Source: JACVRW01 sp963837445 (lineage in GTDB: Bacteria; Actinomycetota; Thermoleophilia; Solirubrobacterales; Thermoleophilaceae). Taken from it: a DNA stretch of 64,000 bases. The stretch's first letter is position 1. Every line of letters starts with the position of its first letter. A program made the position numbers and the translations under genes. A model generated the notes under the pieces. It was not told where the DNA came from, searched no databases, and was given only the letters and a program-made list of their open reading frames with translations. This document shows, one piece after another, positions 1-10,050 of the stretch. Where the stretch lies: assembly GCA_963837445.1 (NCBI GenBank), contig CAWINK010000021.1, positions 372,001 through 436,000 of the forward strand. Reading direction: 5' to 3'.

Positions 1-900
1 CGACACGGTCCAGCCATAGAGGTAGAGCACGGTGCGCCGCTGTGAGAAGCCGATGTTCGCGAAGCGGTGGTGGAAGTGCCATCGGTCGGCCGAGTAGACC
101 GGCCGCCCGTACTTGATCCGCTTCGCCACGACGAAGGTGGCGTCGAGGGCCGGCACGGCCAGAATCAGGAGCGGGAAGAACAGGGCCACGACCGCCGCTG
201 TCTTGAGCACTCCCTCGATGGCCACGCATGCGAGCAGCAGGCCGAGCAGGTTCGACCCGGCGTCGCCCATGAAGATCGACGCCGGGTGGAAGTTGTGCCA
301 GAGGAAGCCCACGGCCGCGCCCGCCGTGAGTGCCGCGAGGACCCCCGCGTACGGGCGGTCGAGCGACAGCGCGATCACCGCGAACGTCCCTGCCGCGATG
401 GTGCACACCCCGGCGGCGAGCCCGTCGGCGCCGTCCGTGAAGTTCACGACGTTCATCACCGCGACCATCCCGACGAGCGTGAGCAGCTTGCCCCAGTCGT
501 TCAGGTCGAGCGGGTCGACGAACGGCAGCGTCACGTTCTCGACCCAGACCCCCGAGGCCACCGGAATCGCGGCCGCAGCGAACTGCCCCGTGAGCTTCAC
601 CGCCGGGTGGAGGCCGTTCGGGCGCCAGTCATCAACTGCCCCCACGAACGCGATCGCCAGCGCGCCGCCGATGATGCCGCGCGTCTCAGAGCTCCAGGGG
701 AGAAAGATCAGCGCCGAGACCACCGCCGCCGCGAGGATCGCGAGTCCACCTAGCCCGGGAACGGGCCGATCGTGCAGGTCGCGGTCGCGCGGGTGGTGCA
801 ACACGCCCAGCCGTCGCGCGAGCCGGGCGACCGGCGGAGTGGCGACGAAGGCGATCAGCGCGGCGACGAGGAACGCCCCGAGGGCATCGAGCTCGTCCAT
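1..900 (-). CDS. WecA/TagO-type undecaprenyl-phosphate sugar-1-phosphate transferase (3' end outside window)
   Basis: Integral membrane transferase that would move a sugar-1-phosphate (usually GlcNAc-1-P) from a UDP-sugar to undecaprenyl phosphate, starting a cell-envelope glycopolymer. I translated it from the minus strand: ATG at 900, then 300 codons open to the window edge, so the C-terminus is missing. Family hallmarks are visible: an early DRDLHDRPVPGLGG loop, the VGAVDDW acidic motif, NVVNFTDGADGLAAG, the FMGDAGSNLLG motif and the cytoplasmic DRWHFHHR histidine motif, all set among hydrophobic helices. It follows the hemolysin-III-like gene on the same strand with a 31-base gap. A TAGGCT hexamer 8 nt before the ATG suggests its own leaderless promoter. 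The donor sugar cannot be told from sequence. Confidence 0.9.
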   Translation of the reverse strand, partial: MDELDALGAFLVAALIAFVATPPVARLARRLGVLHHPRDRDLHDRPVPGLGGLAILAAAVVSALIFLPWSSETRGIIGGALAIAFVGAVDDWRPNGLHPAVKLTGQFAAAAIPVASGVWVENVTLPFVDPLDLNDWGKLLTLVGMVAVMNVVNFTDGADGLAAGVCTIAAGTFAVIALSLDRPYAGVLAALTAGAAVGFLWHNFHPASIFMGDAGSNLLGLLLACVAIEGVLKTAAVVALFFPLLILAVPALDATFVVAKRIKYGRPVYSADRWHFHHRFANIGFSQRRTVLYLYGWTVS

Positions 901-908
901 CTGGGAGG

Positions 909-914
909 AGCCTA
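909..914 (-). promoter_or_regulatory. Putative -10 hexamer (TAGGCT) of the WecA-like gene
   Basis: TAGGCT lies 8 nt before the ATG at 900, with no Shine-Dalgarno between. This suggests transcription starting at or next to the start codon (leaderless). Confidence 0.45.
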
Positions 915-931
915 GTGACGGACCCGGCGGC

Positions 932-1598
932 TCAGGCGCCCGGGATCACGTAGAACGCGATCACCGCGTACTGGAGCGCCGCGGCGAGGATCACGAGCGC
1001 GTGGAACACCTCGTGATATCCGAAGACCGTCGGTGCGGGGTCGGGGCGCCGGAACGCGTACACAAGCGCGCCCGCTGTGTAGAGCAGCCCTCCCACCGCC
1101 ACCAGCACGGTGCCCGTGATGCCCAGCTTGTCGAGCATGTCCGGGAACGCCGCCACGGCGACCCATCCGAGCGCGAGGTAGATGATCGCGACCAGCGGCT
1201 TCGGCGCGTCGATCCAGACCAGCTTCATGAGGATCGCCGCCGAGCGCGCCGGCCCAGACCACGATCAGGATCACCGTGGCCAGGTCGCCCTCGAGCACGA
1301 GCAGCGCGAACGGCGTGTAGGTGCCGGCGATCAGGAAGAAGATCATCGAGTGGTCGAGGCGCCGCATCCAGCGCCGCGCGTTCTGAGACGCCCAGGTGAT
1401 GCGGTGATAGAGCGCGCTCGTGCCGAACAGCGCGGCCACGCTCAGCGCATAGATCGCTGCCGCGAGCCGTGGCTGGCCGGCCGGGGCCACCACCACGAGC
1501 GCCGCTCCGATCGCCACCGAGACGAAGAACGCCCACTGGTGCGAGACACCGCGCAGGCGCGGCTTCGTGAGCCTAAGTGTCGCGGAGCTGGTGGGCAT
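932..1598 (-). pseudogene. Hemolysin III / PAQR-type membrane protein, frameshifted
   Basis: Small multi-pass membrane protein of the HlyIII/YqfA (PAQR) family; its bacterial function is poorly defined. The N-terminal part (ATG 1598, MPTSSATL...) carries RGVSHQWAFF, SALYHR and DHSMIFFLIAGTYTP, which hold the conserved family histidines. The C-terminal part (LMKLVWIDAPK ... GYHEVFHALVILAA, with the last His motif) lies in another frame ending at 932. One extra C near 1239-1241 separates them; removing it restores about 221 aa, the normal family length. The break may be a sequencing error or a recent inactivation. The start overlaps fetB by 26 bases, so it was the last gene of that run. Confidence 0.8.
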
Positions 1599-2337
1599 CG
1601 GTGAAGAACCCACGGTAGCCAATGGACACGGCGATCAGCCCTGCCAGCGCCACGGCCCCTAGCAGCACCCAGAGCAGCACCACTTGGAGCCGCACCGCAT
1701 CCACCGGGTCGGCCCCCGCCAGCAGCATCCCGACCATGGTGCCCGGGAAGAACACGATCCCGGTGGTCTTCGTGGAGTCCACGAGCGGGATCATCCCCGA
1801 GCGCAGGCTGCGGGCTACGATCCCGCGCGCCGCCTGCTTGGAGGTGGCCCCGAGCGCCAGCATCGCCTCGATCTGACGGCGTCCGTCGTGCATCTCGTCG
1901 GCGAGCCGGTTGAGCGCCACGGCCACCGCCGTCATCGAGTTCCCGATCACCATCCCACCCACCGGCACGAGGTAGCGCGGCTCCGCCTTGAACACACCGA
2001 GCGCGAGCACGAGACCGAGCGTCATGCTCGCGGCGACGGCAAGCGCCAGCAGAATCGGGCCGGTCACGCGCGGGACGCCCTCCGCGCGGCCGCGCGCGGT
2101 CCACGCTCCGAACGCGACCATGCCCGCAAGCAGGGCGACCACGAGCCACAGGCTGTCGGTGTCGAAGATCGCCTGGATCACGTACCCCACTGCGGTGAGC
2201 TGGACGAACGAGCGCAAGACCGCGATGGCGATGTCCTGCTCGAGTTCGGCTCGCTGCCAGAATGAGACCGCGATCGCCACGGCGATCAGTGCAAGCGACG
2301 CGGCAACTTCGCCCAGCGTGATCGAGATCGTGCTCAC
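1573..2337 (-). CDS. fetB: FetB-type ABC transporter permease (UPF0014, iron export family)
   Basis: Membrane permease of the FetAB/YbbLM family, implicated in E. coli in iron export and peroxide resistance. The 254 residues form about seven hydrophobic segments and include the family signature PVGGMVIGNSMTA (around residues 125-137), an EAMLALGATSKQAAR coupling segment, and FFPGTMVGMLLAGADP towards the C-terminus. The start overlaps the preceding ATPase gene by 4 bases (2334-2337), so the two are almost certainly translated together. Substrate is inferred from the family only. Confidence 0.87.
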   Translation of the reverse strand: MSTISITLGEVAASLALIAVAIAVSFWQRAELEQDIAIAVLRSFVQLTAVGYVIQAIFDTDSLWLVVALLAGMVAFGAWTARGRAEGVPRVTGPILLALAVAASMTLGLVLALGVFKAEPRYLVPVGGMVIGNSMTAVAVALNRLADEMHDGRRQIEAMLALGATSKQAARGIVARSLRSGMIPLVDSTKTTGIVFFPGTMVGMLLAGADPVDAVRLQVVLLWVLLGAVALAGLIAVSIGYRGFFTDAHQLRDT

Positions 2338-3014
2338 TTCGTGACCCGGCCTGCCTGGAGCTCGATGGCGCGCTCGGTCAGGCGCTCCGCTTGGCTCCGA
2401 TCGTGGGTCACAAGCACGAGCGAGACACCTTGAAGGTTGCGCAGCGCGTCCTCGACCGCGCCCGTGGCCGCTGAGTCGAGCGATGCTGTGGGCTCGTCCA
2501 GCAGCAGCACCTCGGGTTGAAGAGCGAGCGCCCGCGCAAGCATCACCCGCTGCTGCTCGCCGACCGACAGCTTCGAGGCGTCGCGCTCCACGAAGCTCAG
2601 GTCGAGCCCGGCCATCCGGAGCGGCGGCTCGAGGTCCACCTCCTCGCCCTGCAAGCGCGGGCCGAAGCAGACGTTGTCGGCGACCGTGCCCGCAACCGGT
2701 GCCGGCAGCTGCGCCACGAGCCCGACGCGCCGACGCAGCTCAAGCGGGTCGAGCTCGCGCACGTCCCGACCGTGGAAGCGGACGACGCCCTCGTCGGGGT
2801 CAGCAAGCCGGTTGAGCAGCCTGAGAAGCGTGGACTTGCCTGCGCCGGAGGGCCCGACGATGGCCGTGGAGCCGGATGGGATGGCCACGCCCACCCCGCT
2901 CAGCACCGGCCGGCCGTCGCGGGCCAGGCCGATGCCCTCGAGCTCGAAGATCGCGCTAGGCGACGGCGGCCTCGGCGAGCTGGGGATAGAGCGGGTACCT
3001 GTCGGCCAGCGCAC
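2334..3014 (-). CDS. fetA: ABC transporter ATP-binding protein, FetA/YbbL-like partner of FetB
   Basis: Single-domain ABC ATPase of 226 aa. Walker A is GPSGAGKST, the signature is LSVGEQQR and Walker B is VLLLDEPTASLD, followed by the H-loop VTHD. The only usable start is a GTG at 3014; it lies within the end of glyA (59-base overlap), because no ATG, GTG or TTG occurs in frame between the glyA stop and the ABC fold, whose first strand reads IFELEGIGL. It is coupled to fetB by a 4-base overlap. It would power the FetB permease; the metal specificity is inferred. Confidence 0.85.
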   Translation of the reverse strand: MRWPTGTRSIPSSPRPPSPSAIFELEGIGLARDGRPVLSGVGVAIPSGSTAIVGPSGAGKSTLLRLLNRLADPDEGVVRFHGRDVRELDPLELRRRVGLVAQLPAPVAGTVADNVCFGPRLQGEEVDLEPPLRMAGLDLSFVERDASKLSVGEQQRVMLARALALQPEVLLLDEPTASLDSAATGAVEDALRNLQGVSLVLVTHDRSQAERLTERAIELQAGRVTK

Positions 3015-4242
3015 GCGTGCGCTCCGACAGCTCGGTCCGCTTGGCGTCCGAGAAGTCCCCGCCGAGCGCCTCGCCGATCACGCGGCCGATCTCACGGAAG
3101 TCGTCCGCCTGGAAGCCGCGCGTGGCGAGCGCCGGCGTACCGATCCGCAGCCCGGACGAGACGGCCGGCGGGCGCGGGTCGAACGGCACGGCGTTGCGGT
3201 TCACGGTGATGCCGATCTCATGCAGGCGGTCCTCGGCCTGCTTGCCGTCGAGCTCGGACTCGCGGAGGTCGGCGAGCACGAGGTGAACGTCGGTGCCTCC
3301 GGTGAGCACGTTCACGCCCGCGCTGACCATCTCCTCCGCCACCACCGCAGCGCCCTCGCGCGTCCGGCGCTGGCGCTCCCGGAACAGATCCGACTGCGCG
3401 ATCTTGAACGTGACGGCCTTGCCCGCGATGTTGTGCATGAGCGGCCCGCCCTGGTGCCCGGGGAACACGCGCGAGTCGATCTTCTTCGCGTACTCCTCCC
3501 GGCACATGATCACGCCGCCGCGGCCGCCGCCGAGCGTCTTGTGCGTGGTGGTGGTGACCACGTCGCAGTACGGCACCGGGCTCGGGTGCTCCTCCGCCGC
3601 CACCAGGCCCGCGAAGTGCGCGATGTCCGCCATCAGGATGGCGCCCACGGAGTCGGCGATCTCGCGGAAGCGCTGGAAGTCGAGCTGACGCGAGTAGGCG
3701 GACCAGCCAGCGATGATCAGCTTCGGCTTCGAGTCCTCGGCGAGCTGCGCCAGCTCGTCCATGTCGAGCCGCGAGTCCTCCTCGCGCACGCCGTAGGCCA
3801 CGATGTCGAAGTAGAGCCCGGAGAAGTTGATCTTCATGCCGTGCGAGAGGTGGCCGCCGTGGTCGAGCTTCATGCCGAGGATGCGGTCCCCCGGGTCCAG
3901 CAGCGCCATGTAGGCGGCCGAGTTGGCCTGCGCGCCGGAGTGCGGCTGCACGTTCACGTGGTCGGCGCCGAAGACGGCCTTCGCGCGGTCGATCGCGAGC
4001 TGCTCGGCCACGTCCACGTACTCGCAGCCGCCGTAGTAGCGCTTGCCGGGATAGCCCTCGGCGTACTTGTTGGTGAGCACCGAGCCCTGGCAGTCGAGGA
4101 CCGCCTGCGGGACGAAGTTCTCCGAGGCGATCATCTCGAGGGTCCGCTCCTGCCGAGCGGCTTCGTCCTTGAGCACCTCGGCGATCTCCGGATCGACCTC
4201 GGCGACTGGCTTTGTGAAGTAATCGGGGCTCAGGTCGCTCAT
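2956..4242 (-). CDS. glyA: Serine hydroxymethyltransferase
   Basis: PLP enzyme interconverting serine plus tetrahydrofolate with glycine plus 5,10-methylene-tetrahydrofolate; the main one-carbon source of the cell. The 428 residues show IASENF near residue 39, the KRYYGG segment, DIAHFAGL, and the Schiff-base lysine in VTTTTHKTLGGGRGG (about Lys235). The ATG at 4242 (MSDLSPDYF) is preferred over one three codons upstream because it overlaps the tsaC stop by 4 bases (ATGA), the coupling used throughout this cluster. Confidence 0.97.
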   Translation of the reverse strand: MSDLSPDYFTKPVAEVDPEIAEVLKDEAARQERTLEMIASENFVPQAVLDCQGSVLTNKYAEGYPGKRYYGGCEYVDVAEQLAIDRAKAVFGADHVNVQPHSGAQANSAAYMALLDPGDRILGMKLDHGGHLSHGMKINFSGLYFDIVAYGVREEDSRLDMDELAQLAEDSKPKLIIAGWSAYSRQLDFQRFREIADSVGAILMADIAHFAGLVAAEEHPSPVPYCDVVTTTTHKTLGGGRGGVIMCREEYAKKIDSRVFPGHQGGPLMHNIAGKAVTFKIAQSDLFRERQRRTREGAAVVAEEMVSAGVNVLTGGTDVHLVLADLRESELDGKQAEDRLHEIGITVNRNAVPFDPRPPAVSSGLRIGTPALATRGFQADDFREIGRVIGEALGGDFSDAKRTELSERTRALADRYPLYPQLAEAAVA

Positions 4243-4850
4243 CGGAGGCACCGTACCACCGCCTCCAGCGGTACAGCCCCCTCTCGTACGACCTCCCAGG
4301 AGCCATCGCGCTCGTAGCTCGTGAGGTCAAGGACGGTGGACGGCGTGCCCGGCAGCTCGCCTCCGTCGAGGACCAGGTCCACGCCCGCGCGCAGCTCCTC
4401 ATCCACGTCGGCGAGGCGCGCGGCGTCAGCGCCGCCGGTGCGATTCGCACTCGACTGGAGCACCGGCCAGCGCACCGAGGTGAGCGGGGCGAGCTCGCCC
4501 TCCAGCAGCGGAACGCGCAGGCCGAGTCGCTCCGGCTCGGGTCCGCACGCAAGCGGGTAGCGCCGCGCCGGGTTCGGCAGAAGCAGCGTGAGCGCGCCGG
4601 GGAGGAGTCGCTCGACCGCCTCGCGCGTGCGCGCGCCGAGCTCGGGGAGCGCGGCGAGCGCGAGCCCGAGGTCGAAGAACATGACAGCCGCGGGCACCTC
4701 GGCGGCTCGGCCCTTCAGCCGATAGAGCCGATCGACTCCGTCGCGCGATTCGGGCTCGGTGGCAAGCCCGTAGACCGTGTCGGCCGGGAACAATGCGACC
4801 CCGCCAACCGAGATACAGCGCTCGAAGGTCTCGACCTCCTCGCGCGTCAC
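4239..4850 (-). CDS. tsaC: L-threonylcarbamoyladenylate synthase (TsaC/Sua5/YrdC family)
   Basis: Makes threonylcarbamoyl-AMP from threonine, bicarbonate and ATP, the first step of the t6A37 modification in tRNAs reading ANN codons. The 203-residue protein is a single YrdC-like domain without the Sua5 C-terminal extension. Visible motifs are GGVALFPADTVYGLA at the N-terminus, the basic YRLKGR segment, and QSSAN near residue 130. It sits between prmC and glyA with 4-base stop/start overlaps on both sides. The prmC-tsaC pairing is common in bacteria and supports the call. Confidence 0.92.
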   Translation of the reverse strand: MTREEVETFERCISVGGVALFPADTVYGLATEPESRDGVDRLYRLKGRAAEVPAAVMFFDLGLALAALPELGARTREAVERLLPGALTLLLPNPARRYPLACGPEPERLGLRVPLLEGELAPLTSVRWPVLQSSANRTGGADAARLADVDEELRAGVDLVLDGGELPGTPSTVLDLTSYERDGSWEVVREGAVPLEAVVRCLR

Positions 4851-5637
4851 GGCACGCGGCCGACGGTGATGCGATCCCAGCTCGCGAGGTCGGGGTATGA
4901 GACGGCTTCGTCGAGCAGCTCGCGGATCGCGTCGGCCTGGTCGTGGTGGTGCTCGAGCGCCACGCGCGTGCCCGAGGGCATGGCGGCGATCAGCTCGCGA
5001 ATCGCGTCGAGCCCCTCGGTGCCCGAGGTGATCGCCACGCGCGGCTCGTAGCGGTTGATCTCCGGCATCAGGCCTTCCCAGCGGTCGTCGCGAACGTACG
5101 GCAGGTTCGCGATCACGAGGTCGTAGTCGCCAGGCGGCAGCCCGTCCGCCACCTCGACCTCCAGCGGCAGGCCAAGCCGCTCCGCGTTCTCGCGCGCGAC
5201 GTCCACGGCCTCGGGCGACACCTCGGAGGCACTCACGTGCAGATCGGGACGCTCGTCGAGCAACGCGAGCGCGATCGCCCCCGAGCCGGTTCCCACGTCA
5301 TGCACGCGCGCCCCCTCCGGCAGGTCGAGCGCCGCCTCCACGAGCAGCTCGCTCTCCGGACGCGGCACCAGCACGCGCCGGTCGACCATCAGCTCGATGT
5401 TCCGGAAGCCCTTGCGGCCCAGGATGTATGCCACTGGCTCGCGCTCGTTGCGGCGCCGGATGCGCTCGGCGATCACCCGGGCGGCCGCCGGGGTGATCTC
5501 CATCTCCGGATCCAGGAAGAGCCGCTCGCGCGTGACGTCCATCGCGTCGGCGATCAGCATCTGGGCGTCGAGCTTGGGTGAGGCGCAGCCCGCCGCGTCG
5601 AGTGCGGCCGTGGCGGCCTCGATGGCCTCCCGGGCGA

Positions 5638-5641
<4 letters not shown>
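4847..5641 (-). CDS. prmC: Release factor glutamine N5-methyltransferase PrmC
   Basis: SAM-dependent enzyme that methylates the GGQ glutamine of release factors. The 264 residues contain an N-terminal helical substrate-recognition region, the PVAYILGRKGFR segment near residue 70, the SAM loop VGTGSGAIALAL (about 116-127) and the catalytic motif NLPYV (about 179-183), an accepted variant of NPPY. Its substrate gene prfA lies directly upstream; the prfA stop and the prmC ATG overlap by 4 bases (5638-5641). Confidence 0.94.
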
Positions 5642-6693
<1,052 letters not shown>

Positions 6694-6700
6694 GCAGACA

Positions 6701-6706
6701 AGGGTA
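6701..6706 (-). promoter_or_regulatory. Putative -10 hexamer (TACCCT) of prfA
   Basis: TACCCT lies 7 nt before the GTG start of prfA with no Shine-Dalgarno between, a leaderless layout seen at many genes here. Confidence 0.4.
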
Positions 6707-6710
6707 GGGC

Positions 6711-7724
6711 CTACCTCCGCCCCCAACCCGCCGCCTGGGCGTAGCGCACGAGCCGGTGGAAGTAACCCTCCACCCGCGGACCGGGGCCAAGGCGCCGGTC
6801 GTCGAAGCGCACGCGCATCGCGAAATAGGGGAAGTAGACCTCCATGCGCCGCAGCCCCCGGTACTTCCGCCGCAGCCACGGGTGCACCCAGGCGCGGTAC
6901 AGCCGCGGCGGCAACACGGTGGGCTCGGCGCGCCCGAGCTCCTCGGAGGACATCTCGAGCAGCCGCCCGACCGTCGTCGCATTGCGCCCTGCCACGAGGT
7001 GGAAGGTCCCATCCGGGCCGTTCGTGGCGAGCTCGTGCACGCGGTCCGCCACGTAGTCCACCGGCACGATGTCCACGGGCGCGTCGCGCCGCGCTGGAAT
7101 CGCAGGCACCGCGCCGCGCGCAAAGGCCTTCAGGGGTCCGTACAGGACGTTGAACGACGAGGTGCGGCCCGTGCTGCTCTCGCCGACGACGATGCTCGGC
7201 CGCAGGATCTGGATCGGCAGGTCCCTCCCCTCGCTGCGCAGCGCCAGCTCGGCCTCGAACTTGGAGCGCTCGTAGGGATTGCGGAAGCGCTGGCCGACCG
7301 CCAACTCGTTCTCGCGGAACAGGCCGCCAGGCTCGCCCGCGACGTAGGCGGTCGAGACGTAGCTGAAGCGCTCTAGCCGGTGACAGCTGCGCGCGAACTC
7401 CAGCATCCGGCGCGTGCCCTCCACGTTCACGCTGCGCGACTCCTCGAGCGGCAGGTCGAAGGCGACCGATGCCGCGCAATGCAGCACGGTGCTCACCTCG
7501 CGGCGAAGCAGCTCGCTCGTCGGGTCGGCGAGACCCAGCCCACGCTCCTCGATGTCGCCGGCCACCGCCGTCAGGCGTTCGTGGGCCGGCAGCCGCCCAG
7601 CGGCTTGATCGTCATCGTCGGCGCGCACGAGCGCGAAAATGTGGCGATCGCCACGCTCGAGAAAACGCGACAGGATCTCCCTTCCCACGAAGCCCGTGGC
7701 GCCGCTGAGGAGCACGGCGCCCAT
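6711..7724 (-). CDS. SDR-family NAD(P)-dependent reductase (thioester-reductase / male-sterility-like)
   Basis: Extended short-chain dehydrogenase of 337 aa. The N-terminal Rossmann loop is LLSGATGFVGREIL, followed by VLHCAASVAF and VNVEGTRRML, an STAYV strand and the catalytic YERSK (YxxxK). ILRPSIVVGES and the VDIVPVDYVADRV segment match the NAD-binding-4 (fatty acyl-CoA or thioester reductase-like) branch. The substrate is unknown. It stops 17 bases before prfA, and a 144-bp palindromic repeat lies just upstream of its start, so its promoter may be in or near that repeat. Confidence 0.82.
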   Translation of the reverse strand: MGAVLLSGATGFVGREILSRFLERGDRHIFALVRADDDDQAAGRLPAHERLTAVAGDIEERGLGLADPTSELLRREVSTVLHCAASVAFDLPLEESRSVNVEGTRRMLEFARSCHRLERFSYVSTAYVAGEPGGLFRENELAVGQRFRNPYERSKFEAELALRSEGRDLPIQILRPSIVVGESSTGRTSSFNVLYGPLKAFARGAVPAIPARRDAPVDIVPVDYVADRVHELATNGPDGTFHLVAGRNATTVGRLLEMSSEELGRAEPTVLPPRLYRAWVHPWLRRKYRGLRRMEVYFPYFAMRVRFDDRRLGPGPRVEGYFHRLVRYAQAAGWGRR

Positions 7725-7813
7725 TTGGAAGGGCTATCCGTGCTGGCGTGATCCGAAACGTCGCTGGACCGCGTCGCGGCACTGGCGCTGTGCGGGTGAA
7801 ACTCGCCAAGCTC

Positions 7814-7957
7814 CATGCACAACACGCCACTCGACGCCCTCGCGGAGGGGGTTGTCGTGGTTCACACGCGCATAGGGCGACAACACGACAAACCCCGCTC
7901 CGGGACCTGTTGAGTGGCGACTTGTCGACGTCGCCAACCCCTTCACCGCTGTCTTTT
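7814..7957. repeat. Palindromic dispersed repeat, copy A
   Basis: Non-coding 144-bp element that, read on the minus strand, matches 21438-21578 at roughly 90% identity by my hand alignment. It begins AAAGACAGCGGTGAAGGGGT and ends GTTGTGCATG. Inside are imperfect outer arms (ACAAGTCGCCACT near one end, AGTGGCGTGTTGT near the other) and an inner pair (TTGTCG / CGACAA), so the strand can fold into a long hairpin. It fills most of the gap between the DUF1385 and SDR genes. Confidence 0.75.
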
Positions 7958-7971
7958 GTCAGCCCGGCAAC

Positions 7972-9009
7972 CTACGCCACGACTTCCATGCCGACCAGGT
8001 CCTCCTCGGACGCTTCGCGCGGGTTCTCCACCGCGAGCACCGCCTCGAGCGCGGCGATGGCCACCGCGAGCTGGGACAGGTCGGGCTCCCGCGTGGTCAG
8101 ACGCTGGAGCTGGATGCCGGGCCACATCAGGATGCGGGCCCAGCGCTTCGTGCGGTTCTTGCCGAACCACTTGATCAACTCGAAGGCGAGGCCGGCCACG
8201 AGCGGGATGCCTACCACGCGCGAGATGAAGAGCCACGTCCAATCCAGCTTCCCGAGCGGCGCGAAGACGACGATGGCCACGATCATCACCAGCAGGAGGA
8301 AGCTCGTGCCGCAGCGCGGGTGGAAGCGCGAGTAGCGCTGGGCGTTCTCCGGCGTGAGCGCCTCGCCGGCCTCGTAGCAGGAGATCGTCTTGTGCTCCGC
8401 GCCGTGGTACTCGAACACGCGCTGGAGGTCCGGCATGCGCGAGATCAGGCCGAGATAGGCGAGGAAGATCGAGATCCTCACGAGCTTCTCGATCACCACG
8501 AAGACGAACCCGTTCGGGATCGAGTCCGAGAACAGGTTCGTCAGGCCGGCGGGGAGCAGGAAGAAGAGGCCGACCGCGAACAGCATCGCGAACACGATCG
8601 TGCCCACCCAGGCGCCGCCGCCGATGTCCTGCTGCTGGCCGTCCTCGTCGGCCGGCATCTGCGCGTTCGCGGAGATGCCGAGCGCGCGGAAGCCGATCTT
8701 GAGCGACTCGGCGAGCGCGACCACGCCGCGCACGACGGGGAGCCTCAGGAGCCGGTGGCGCTTCGTCCAGGAGACGAGCGGCTCGGAGATCACCTCGATC
8801 TCGCCCTTCGCGCCCTCCTTCGAGCTCGGGCCGCCCTCGGCGATCTGCTCGGCCGACGGCTTGCGGACTGCCACGGCCCACGTGGAGATGCCCCGCATCA
8901 TCACGCCCTCGAGTACGGCCTGGCCGCCTATGGGGGCGTCTTTGGTGGCCTCGCGGTCCCTTTCGGGGGCGACGCCGTTCGTGGAGGTGGGGGCACTCAC
9001 CGCACTCAT
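7972..9009 (-). CDS. DUF1385 (YqhQ-like) membrane protein
   Basis: Polytopic membrane protein of 345 aa. After a hydrophilic N-terminus it has the family motif GGQAVLEGVMMRG, RLPVVRGVVAL, two hydrophobic blocks, FEYHGAEHKTISCYE and RFHPRCGTSFLL. The conserved His/Cys residues suggest metal binding. The biochemical role is unknown. In several thermophilic and actinobacterial genomes the family lies next to rpmE and prfA, as here. The ATG at 9009 (MSAVSAPTST) is preferred over upstream in-frame starts that add a low-complexity extension. Confidence 0.85.
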   Translation of the reverse strand: MSAVSAPTSTNGVAPERDREATKDAPIGGQAVLEGVMMRGISTWAVAVRKPSAEQIAEGGPSSKEGAKGEIEVISEPLVSWTKRHRLLRLPVVRGVVALAESLKIGFRALGISANAQMPADEDGQQQDIGGGAWVGTIVFAMLFAVGLFFLLPAGLTNLFSDSIPNGFVFVVIEKLVRISIFLAYLGLISRMPDLQRVFEYHGAEHKTISCYEAGEALTPENAQRYSRFHPRCGTSFLLLVMIVAIVVFAPLGKLDWTWLFISRVVGIPLVAGLAFELIKWFGKNRTKRWARILMWPGIQLQRLTTREPDLSQLAVAIAALEAVLAVENPREASEEDLVGMEVVA

Positions 9010-9046
9010 CGTATCGGCGGCTAGGCCGAGCGGCTCAAACGTAGAT

Positions 9047-9782
9047 TCAGGGACGGGCGCTATTCGCGCACGCCAGCTCGTGCGCGTTGTCGTCCTCGGA
9101 GGTCTCGGCAATGGCCTTCGCGGGGTCGGCCTCCACGCGCGCGAGCCGGTGACAGTCAGGGCCGCGGATCACCACAGTGCGCGCCTCGTGCGGGCCCAGC
9201 GTGACCGAGACCGTGTCCACCACGTCACCGTCCACCGTGAGCCTCACGGGCACCGCGGCCACGGCCGCATCCCCCGAGTTCGTCACGAGCGACTTGTAGC
9301 GCATCACCCCGCGCACCTTCCCCGGCCCCACGTGCGTGATCCGCGTGGTGAGGTTGGGAAGCGCGACGAACTGTCGACAGCGCGCGGAGCGCCGTCGTGC
9401 CCGCTGGAGCTCCGCGCCAGCTGCGGAGTACCAGCGGAAGTCGACCTTGGCCCGGTAGGTGGCGTTCTCCTTCAGGTTGCGCACGCCCTGGCGGTAGCGC
9501 AAAGAGACAACTCCGGGCTTCGACCAGCGCCAGCGCCGCAGGCCCGGTGCCTTCACGGCGCTTCTCGCCTTCGACCCCCGTGCGCTCGAGCAACGTGAAG
9601 CGCAGGGCCATGCGGTCGGCGCCGTCCACGAGCTTCATGCGCGCGTAGAAGGCGGCCGAGTGCTCAGCCACGGAGCAGCTCGTGAGGCTGACGCTGGCCG
9701 GGGGGCGGGCCGCGCCGGCAGCCGACGCCGCCGCCACGAGCGCGGCGGTCGTCAAAGCGGTTGTCAGGAGCCGCAAACGCAT
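9047..9782 (-). pseudogene. Secreted CARDB-like protein, frameshifted
   Basis: Two frames together encode one exported protein. The first (ATG 9782) starts with an arginine-bearing signal peptide (MRLRLLTTALTTAALVAAAS..AAGA) and runs through FYARMKLVDGADRMALRFTLLERTG. The second, ending at 9047, continues WRWSKPGVVSLRYRQGV, then a CARDB-like Ig domain (NSGDAAVAAVPVRLTVDG ... VEADPAKAIAETSEDDN). The frames meet at a run of five C (9575-9579); losing one C joins them into about 244 aa. Either a homopolymer sequencing error or a true frameshift. Function unknown; surface or periplasmic binding is plausible. Confidence 0.68.
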
Positions 9783-9834
9783 GCGTCGTGTGAACGCCCG
9801 CGCGGCCTGGAAGTTGCGCGAAAAGCGCCGGCGT

Positions 9835-10050
9835 CTAGTCCGAGCCGCTGCGCGAACGCGCGGCGCGGCGGCGGAAACGCTCGACCCGGCCACCGGTGTC
9901 GACGAGCTTCTGTCGGCCCGTGTAGAAGGGGTGGCAGTTCGAGCAGATCTCGACATGCAGCTCCGGCTTGGTGGAGCGAGTCCAGAACTCGTTACCGCAC
10001 GTGCAGCGCACGTGGGACGGGATGTACTCGGGATGAATGTCTGCCTTCAT
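9835..10050 (-). CDS. rpmE: 50S ribosomal protein L31
   Basis: 71-residue L31 of the zinc-binding type: MKADIHPEY at the N-terminus, then CTCGNEF and CSNCHPFYTGRQKLVDTGGRVERF. The CxC plus CxxC cysteines bind zinc. The arginine-rich tail is normal for the family. The ATG at 10050 overlaps the gpsA stop by 4 bases, yet a TAGACT hexamer 10 nt upstream suggests an independent transcript as well. Confidence 0.96.
   Translation of the reverse strand: MKADIHPEYIPSHVRCTCGNEFWTRSTKPELHVEICSNCHPFYTGRQKLVDTGGRVERFRRRAARSRSGSD

Noticed and set aside
2674..4317. 547-codon plus-strand frame across glyA
   Set aside because: Shadow of glyA; repetitive Val/His/Arg composition, no motif.
7725..7971. Insertion sequence or transposase remnant in the gap with repeat copy A
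   Set aside because: No transposase-like frame and no target-site duplication seen; only the palindromic element is supported.
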